Shown here: positions 58,461 to 64,000 of the stretch, in pieces
Position numbering within the stretch: position 1 is the first letter of the stretch
Layout: each line of letters starts with the position of its first letter
DNA from: Antedon mediterranea
Lineage: Eukaryota; Echinodermata; Crinoidea; Comatulida; Antedonidae
DNA length: 64,000 nt
Assembly (NCBI RefSeq): GCF_964355755.1
Contig: NC_092670.1
Span: 8,925,201 to 8,989,200 of the forward strand
Direction: 5' to 3'
Made by a program: the position numbers and the translations under genes
The notes under the pieces: generated by a model
Database searches by the model: none
What the model saw: the letters and a program-made list of their open reading frames with translations, nothing else
What the model was told of the DNA's origin: nothing

Positions 58461-58845
58461 ACATTGAAAAATTTACGGTAAAAGGCTGGCAGCAGTTTTG
58501 CCAAGGAAAAACCGTAAAATACATGGTTATTTTTGGAAAACCGTAAATTCTTTAACAGTTCACTGTAATTTAATTTACGGGAAACTGTTTTAATACAGTC
58601 TACTGTAAATTATTTTAAATTTCAATGTAATTTTGTTTACAAAATCCTGTAAATTGAAAATTTTTTTTTACAGTATATTGTAAAACAAAATACAATTAAC
58701 CGTAAAATAAATTACAAACAAATGTTAGTTTTGCGGTTTTTGACCGTTACACAATTTACAGTTTAACCGTCAATTTTACGGGTTTTCCTTGGCAAAACTG
58801 CTGCCAGCTTTTTACCGTAAATTTAACAATTTTTTTTTACAGTGT
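58461..58845. mobile_element. MITE with TTTACGGTAAAA...TTACAGTGT-type inverted ends
   Basis: About 385 bp. Ends are ATTGAAAAATTTACGGTAAA + GGCTGGCAGCAGTTTTGCCAAGG and the complement, for about 70 bp. The interior repeats short TTTACGG/TTTACAGT motifs. No coding capacity. No clear target duplication; superfamily unknown. Confidence 0.65.
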
Positions 58846-59439
58846 AAGCGTCCAAATCTTCAAGCGGTAAACAACTGCGTACGAAGTCTGCAGTGAAATT
58901 ACTGTAGCGTGAAAGCTGCGAACACTGCAGTTTGTGCACTGAATTAAACTGTATAGTGTACCTCTTATTAAGCTAGGGATTATCATACAGTTTACTAAAT
59001 ATTTAGGGCTAATCATTGGTTGCGGTGTTAAAATTCCTGGAAACATTTGTGTGAACAAAACTAGATCGAATTGCTGTCATGAGTACTGATTTGTTGGGCC
59101 GTGATTTCAGACGCCTAAGTTATCTATCTAGACTTATTTTTTCGAATAAATGTACGTACCTATCAGATACACTTGTCTTGTGTCGTATAACAAATAAATA
59201 CTGTAATAGTTACTGAAGTTACTATTACAACCTCGTCAATAAAAAAACAAATATGTACTGTATATGTTTATTCACCTATTTTTGAAAACGCATACTATAA
59301 AGTTTCCTTTGTCTATAAAATGACGTAATCATCATAATGCACATTGTTTACAGGAGTAATTAAAAACCAAATTGTAGTTGGAGAAAAGAAACTACGAAGC
59401 ATGTTTATGTTATGTTGTGTGCCGTTATGTTTTCACCAT

Positions 59440-59640
59440 TGACAGCCATTGGAGTAGAGCTGTATCATAGAGGTTGGTGTTTGCCTTCCAATCTTAAGGT
59501 CCGGGGTTCAATCCTGATTTAGTGCCGCCATATATGGTTATAACTCACACTCTTTCACTCCCTAAGCCTCAAATGAGACATAGTTTAACTGAATGATGCT
59601 TATTATATACTCTACGATAATTGATTTTTTTTTTTTTTCT
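59440..59640 (+). mobile_element. tRNA-derived SINE-like element
   Basis: A box-B-like GGTTCAATCC (59505-59514) preceded by a tRNA-like stretch (GGAGTAGAGC...AGAGGTTGGTG) and followed by an unrelated body and a T-rich tail (59626-59639). The tRNA half cannot fold cleanly, so it is not a tRNA gene. Confidence 0.5.
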
Positions 59641-59688
59641 ATTCTTGTTTACGTAACCATGTATATATACCATATATATACCAATATC

Positions 59689-60235
59689 ACCAACGACAGC
59701 AACCAATGTTATATGATTTAGCACATTGTAAGGAATACGAAATGACCTATTACACTATCCTTGGCCCAGGCAGAACCCTCTAAAGTTTAACTAGAGACTC
59801 CCCTTACCATAAGTATACCATATGTAACCTTAGATATTGTAGATACCATCAGCAACCAACCTGTAATGAATATGAAATGGCCTATATAGACAACCACTGC
59901 CTTGGTTGCTGGTGGTATCTACAATATCTAATCTATGCCAGTTGGGGGAAGGGGGTCTCCAGTCAAACTTTAGGGTGTCTGGCACTTGCGGTGCAGCAGA
60001 CAATTAGTCTGTCGTTACCCATTTAGTATTGTATGAACACAACTTGTTCATTTGGCATTAATTTTGAGTGGTACCTTACTATTCTATGCTAACCCCATTT
60101 TTAGGCCCTCCCTCGGCGGGTCTGACGGGCATTGCAGCAGACAAAATGTCTGTCGCTGGTGGTATTGGTATAAGGATGTCAATGGGCATCCCATGATAGT
60201 GAAATTAGGTGGTATCTCTGTCATCTAAAAAAATG
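59689..60235. repeat. Small foldback made of Penelope-arm sequence
   Basis: 59689-59870 matches the arm units of the element at 22999-28423 in one orientation (AGCAACCAATGTTATATGAT) and 59905-60235 in the other, through TTAGGCCCTCCCTCGGCGGG to GGTATCTCTGTCATCTA. The centre and both ends are missing. It is a deleted derivative of the same inverted-arm structure. Confidence 0.7.
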
Positions 60236-60639
60236 TTAATTCCACAAGCACATAAACAAAATAAAAGTAATAGAAAACGTAAAAGACAGTTGATAATGAT
60301 GACACACAAATCGAAAATACGATGTGGATGTATATAAATGCTTATAAATACTATCTAATTCAATTTGAGCGTATTTATTTGGGCCACTTCCTTGAAAGCT
60401 GGTAAAGAGATGGAAACTTACGAATGGCCATTTGGTGGTCCCTGGACCTTAATTGACATACTTTATTTTAATGTACTCCCAATGCTAAACAAATTAATCT
60501 CGGTGACTGAGGGTCGAGAAACGGTAGGGATTAATATTAATTTTATTTTATAATTTATCTCATCTTCATAACTTTCTTTCTCTTTAGGAAACTTATGCTT
60601 AACAGAGTCTTATTACAAGTCTTTGGGAGTGGAGTTGTA

Positions 60640-60722
60640 ATTTGTCATTAGAAAAAATCCTGACATATGACAGGACTTGAACCCAGGACCCTTGAATTGG
60701 TAGCCACAACTCCACTCCATCA
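60640..60722 (-). mobile_element. tRNA-derived SINE-like fragment
   Basis: On the minus strand: GGAGTGGAGTTGTGGCTACC, AATTCAAGGGTCCTGGGTTC, AAGTCCTG, a tRNA-like 3' half with box B GGTTCAAGTCC. Upstream, GGGAGTGGAGTTGTAA at 60630 is an inverse relative of its start, so the unit has inverted ends. Confidence 0.45.
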
Positions 60723-61182
60723 ATTCTATAATATATAATATTCTATAATAATTCCTGGATGTCGAAAAGGTTTAGTTAGTCTCTGTCCGAAATTAAGTGC
60801 AGAAAATACGGTAAACTATAACTGTACACACAGCATATATACAATTCAACACACATGCTTAATAAGAGACACCGTAGATGCATACATACAGTATATTCAC
60901 CGAGGTCTGAAAGAAGAAGACTGAAGTAACAGAAGGAAGCCCAGTAAAGTTGGAGAAGATTTGCAAAGCTGACTTTGTAAACTATTTTTTATTTCGAAAG
61001 TAAATTTTTGTACGGAGCGAACTTGGAACGTTGTTTGTGACTTTGAAGTAAATTAATGTCTTATATTGTATTGCATTTAAGAATTTATGTGGATTTCATA
61101 TTAATCAAGGTAATACAAATACTTTTATAACATATTTTGTATACATAAGTTTACATATTTCATTAGTAAAATTGTTATTAGC

Positions 61183-62334
61183 ATGACAACTTTAAGATCG
61201 GGTAAAAATATAGATAAGACTATGTCAGAAAAAGATACTAGGGAAGAGATGGTTGACCAAGAAGAGGTTGACCAAGTCAATGAAATGTATGATAACATGG
61301 CTAGGGATATTGATTTGCCCGAAATGTGACCCGGCGGTAGGCCTAAAGATATGATGCTCGAATATTTTCGAATGAAGTTCGAGGCCGAGGCCGAAAACAA
61401 AAAGTTAGAATTACAATACCAACAAGACCAATTAAGATTAGAAGCAGATATAGAGCAAAAGAAAATAGATATAGAGCAAAGAAAAATTGAATCACAAGAA
61501 AGAGTGAACATGATGGAATTAGAAAATAGGTCTAGCTACAGTAATGCTAGGAATATAGTAGATGAAATGAAGGTAAAGGTTCCTACTTTGAAGGAATCAG
61601 ATGATATTGATATATATTTTAGAACATTTGAACACTTGGCAGAAGCCACAGGTTGGGATAAGGATACGTGGTCCGCTAGGTTAGCACCTGAACTGTCTGG
61701 TAAAGCTAGGACAGCATATGCATCCTTAACCGTAAAAGAATGTGTAGATTATGATACCTTAAAGAAGGCAATCTTAGAAAAGTATGATGTGTCCGCAGAG
61801 ACCTACAGACTTAAATTTAGAAATTCAAACAGAGTTAAAGATATGTCCATCAGGGAATGGCTGAATGAGCTCTCTCATTATTTAAAATGTTGGATGAAAT
61901 GTGCTAATGTAAAAGAAGATGATGCTGCAGGCATTATTGAAATGATTATAATGGAACAGGCACTTGATAAAATGCCTGAAGATCTGAGGCTTTATCTTAG
62001 AGATAAACAAGTAAATAAGAGCTATGATATGGCTAGGATAGCCGATGATTATATAGCTAATAGAGGTGGCCGTGGCTATTGGAATGCCGTAAATTCTGAA
62101 AATAAGCCTACATATTATAAGGGCCAAGAAAACAGTAAACCCAAGAATAGTACGACTCAGAATAACCCTGGAGCTAGGCAGCAAGGATACAATAGGTATC
62201 GCGGAAGGGGAGGCAAATTCCATAACTATGGTAGAAATTTCCAACAGAGAGAACCTTCAAATGAATGGATTAATGGCCTATGCTTCAATTGTAAGGAGAA
62301 GGGACATAAAATAAAAATCTGGAGCCCAGACTAA
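61183..62334 (+). pseudogene. LTR-retrotransposon gag with one internal stop and truncated zinc knuckle
   Basis: From ATG at 61183 (MTTLRSGKNIDKTMSEKDTR) the frame runs to 62334 apart from a TGA at 61327-61329, in a context where one base change would restore Arg. A coiled coil follows (residues ~57-115, LELQYQQDQLRLEADIEQKK), then a capsid/SCAN-like domain (PTLKESDDIDIYFRTFEHLA, GWDKDTWSARLAPELSGKA, KKAILEKYDVSAETYRLKF), then a Gly/Arg-rich stretch and a knuckle CFNCKEKGHKIKIW, in which the last Cys is lost just before the stop. No protease or RT follows, so the element is truncated. Probably Ty3-like; family not resolved. Confidence 0.75.
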
Positions 62335-62639
62335 GAACTAGGCCTAAACTTGACTTGAACAATCTTGAGACAGGATAATATCCACTAATAACGCGATGGT
62401 AGCAGCAACTGTAAACTTACATAGAACTAAACTTGACTTGAACAATCTTGAGACAGGATAATATCCGCTAATAACCTCTGACTTGAAGGTCGTGTTTATA
62501 CAACACCCTAAATTTGAACATGGCTTTAATTTTTAGCGTGTTGTTGGGACCGAGATCAACCCACCGTTAACGTTTGCTGTTGTTTACTGTACTATACACT
62601 AGAAATCACGATACCGTGTTGTACCGGAAGTTTCATCGG
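62335..62639 (+). repeat. 52-bp direct repeat beyond the gag fragment
   Basis: AAACTTGACTTGAACAATCT + TGAGACAGGATAATATCC occurs at about 62346 and again at about 62427, followed by CTAATAAC both times. It may be part of the retroelement's untranslated region. The remainder of the stretch has no recognisable feature. Confidence 0.55.
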
Positions 62640-64000
62640 GTGCTGGTCAACCCGTACCCAAACCAACCCGTACCCATGCCAACTCGTACCCAACTTGGCT
62701 AACCCGTACCCAAATAATTGGTCAACTCGTACCCACTTTGGCTAACCCGTACCCAAACCAACCCGTACCCATGCCAACTCGTACCTAAATATTTGGCTTA
62801 CTCGTACCCAAGTATTTGGCTTACTCGTACCCATTTTTTGGCTTACCCGTACCCATTTTGGCTTACTCGTACCCATTATTTGGCCTACTCGTACCCAATT
62901 TGAATAATTACTTGTAATGATTTGATCGGCGTAAAACTAGTGGTATGCTTTTGCCGTATGAATATTTTTATATTTAAATTGTTTTTTTATTTTACAGGTC
63001 TCGGTGAAATGTGTGCTAATAAAAATGACCATTGATTTGATTGTAGACTTCGTTTAATTAGGCATATATTTGTTAACATTTATTTAAATCTAGTATTATA
63101 GTTTTATAAACGTATGTTTGATGTGTCTTTTTTATTTACGTAAGAGAACATTAATTAATAAAAAAATATTTTAACTGTTGTATAGTTAGTATTACAATTC
63201 AATTAAGCCCAGGTAAAGTACCAACAACGTATAATTTTATACTTATCAATTTTTATTCTTTTAATTTTATTTAATTCTAATTATCTTCCCTGATTACATT
63301 TGATCAAGTAATTATTTCTATTGTATTTGGTATATTTAAAATTGGTTGAATTAACAACACCCTGTTTTAAGCGAAAAGCCTGCCGGGCTATGGGGTCGAA
63401 TTACTCGTAGATTTCGTGTTACGTGTTTTTTCTGACCGGGATTAACCTTTTATTATAAAAAACACGCATTTGTAGGGCCGGCGTCAAAGAGACGACTTAG
63501 TAATGACGTATGATCATTTTCCATATATCTTATTTATTAATAATTCAGTGAAATGATCATATACACGTACTGTCGTACTGTAGCCTAAGGCAATTAAACA
63601 TTTTGGCAGATTTTCTTCTATAACAGCTACGTGTTTTTGCTGAATGGGGATTCCTCTTTATTATTAAAAAAAAAAACGCATTTGTACGGGTCCATTTGTA
63701 GTGTGTCCAAAAATAGGCAACGCAATGTGGCGTATGATCGTTTTCTATTTATTTTTTTTTCTTAAATAATTCAGTAAAATTATCTGTTTGTTTACGGTAA
63801 TTAAACATTTTTGGTAGATGTTTCCTCAATAACTTACAGCTACGTGTTTTTGCTGACGAGGGATTCCCTTTTTTTAAAAAAAATACGCATTCTATAATGT
63901 GTCAAATAAGACAAATGAAATGAACTACGATCGTTTTTCCATGGCAACGGATGTCGTCTTATTTACTAAAATAATATAAACGTTCTGAAGGCCTACCTAC
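62640..64000. mobile_element. Relative of the 44.3-kb element with different subterminal repeats (partial)
   Basis: 62640-62900 contains about 15 copies of an AACCCGTACCCA/ACTCGTACCCA motif with TTGGCTTACT spacers. From 62985 the sequence is related to the interior of the element at 44310 (TTTTACAGGTCTCG, ATTAGGCATATA, ACGTAAGAGAACA, TTATACTTAT in the same order). Then ~210-bp units with ACGTGTTTTTGCTGA and GGGATTCC repeat at about 63418, 63630 and 63840. The right end lies beyond the window. Confidence 0.55.

Noticed and set aside
59440-59640. tRNA gene
   Set aside because: Only a box-B-like motif is clear; the acceptor stem and anticodon arm do not fold. A SINE explains it better. The same holds for 60640-60722.
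60365-60553. 62-codon plus-strand frame
   Set aside because: No domain, no splice context, and it borders SINE and foldback fragments; probably chance.

Overview
This is an AT-rich, intron-bearing animal sequence with almost no ordinary host gene content; nearly everything recognisable is a transposable element, a tandem array, or a gene that sits in or beside an element. Abundant TAGGCCTA-type palindromes, phase-0 GT-AG introns, Penelope, LINE, MULE and integrase-type DNA transposons together suggest a marine invertebrate, perhaps an echinoderm or other deuterostome. The taxon is inference only.

Layout. 1-4.5 kb: a tandem duplication, one copy of a dispersed repeat, and a GC-rich minus-strand retroelement-like coding block (zinc-finger-like ORF plus decayed gag-like stretch). 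4.5-8.1 kb: a foldback element (4549-7015), then a non-autonomous MULE-type element with a 10-bp target-site duplication (7048-8125). 9.6-10.3 kb: second copy of the dispersed repeat, split by a Harbinger-like MITE whose empty site is preserved at 1.94 kb. 10.8-17.35 kb (minus strand): a nine-exon gene I could join in one frame: a Cys/Asp-x-His protease-like exon, a linker, four tandemly duplicated exons each with a SUMO-interacting-motif-like segment, and a large exon with MULE transposase and SWIM zinc finger. Its last codons lie in the terminal repeat of an inserted half-element. 19-22 kb: a decayed coding exon and further pieces of the same MULE-type family. 23.0-28.4 kb: a Penelope-like element between 1.5-kb inverted arms, GIY-YIG region present, RT core largely deleted, hammerhead-like motifs at the inner arm ends.

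29.17-43.57 kb: a 14.4-kb DNA transposon (TSD CGTAAG, ends TAC...GTA) with terminal arrays of 21-bp palindromic units. It carries a two-exon DDE integrase-type transposase (+) and a SAM-like/HECT-like gene (-) with one internal stop, plus later insertions: a LINE fragment, GTCGGTCTGTC-rich repeats, a 41-bp minisatellite and a nested miniature copy of the element itself. 44.3-46.3 kb: another terminal-inverted-repeat element with TGAAATCGGTCGCG subterminal repeats; a diverged relative with different subterminal repeats starts near 62.6 kb. 49.6-51.5 kb: a 157-bp satellite. 53-64 kb: degenerate repeats, a 3' gene fragment with a frameshift, MITE and SINE copies, and a retrotransposon gag with one stop.

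The most interesting theme is that two unrelated transposon-associated genes here carry ubiquitin/SUMO-pathway-like parts (protease plus SIM-like exons with a MULE transposase; HECT-like ligase with an integrase). Function is inferred from motifs only.
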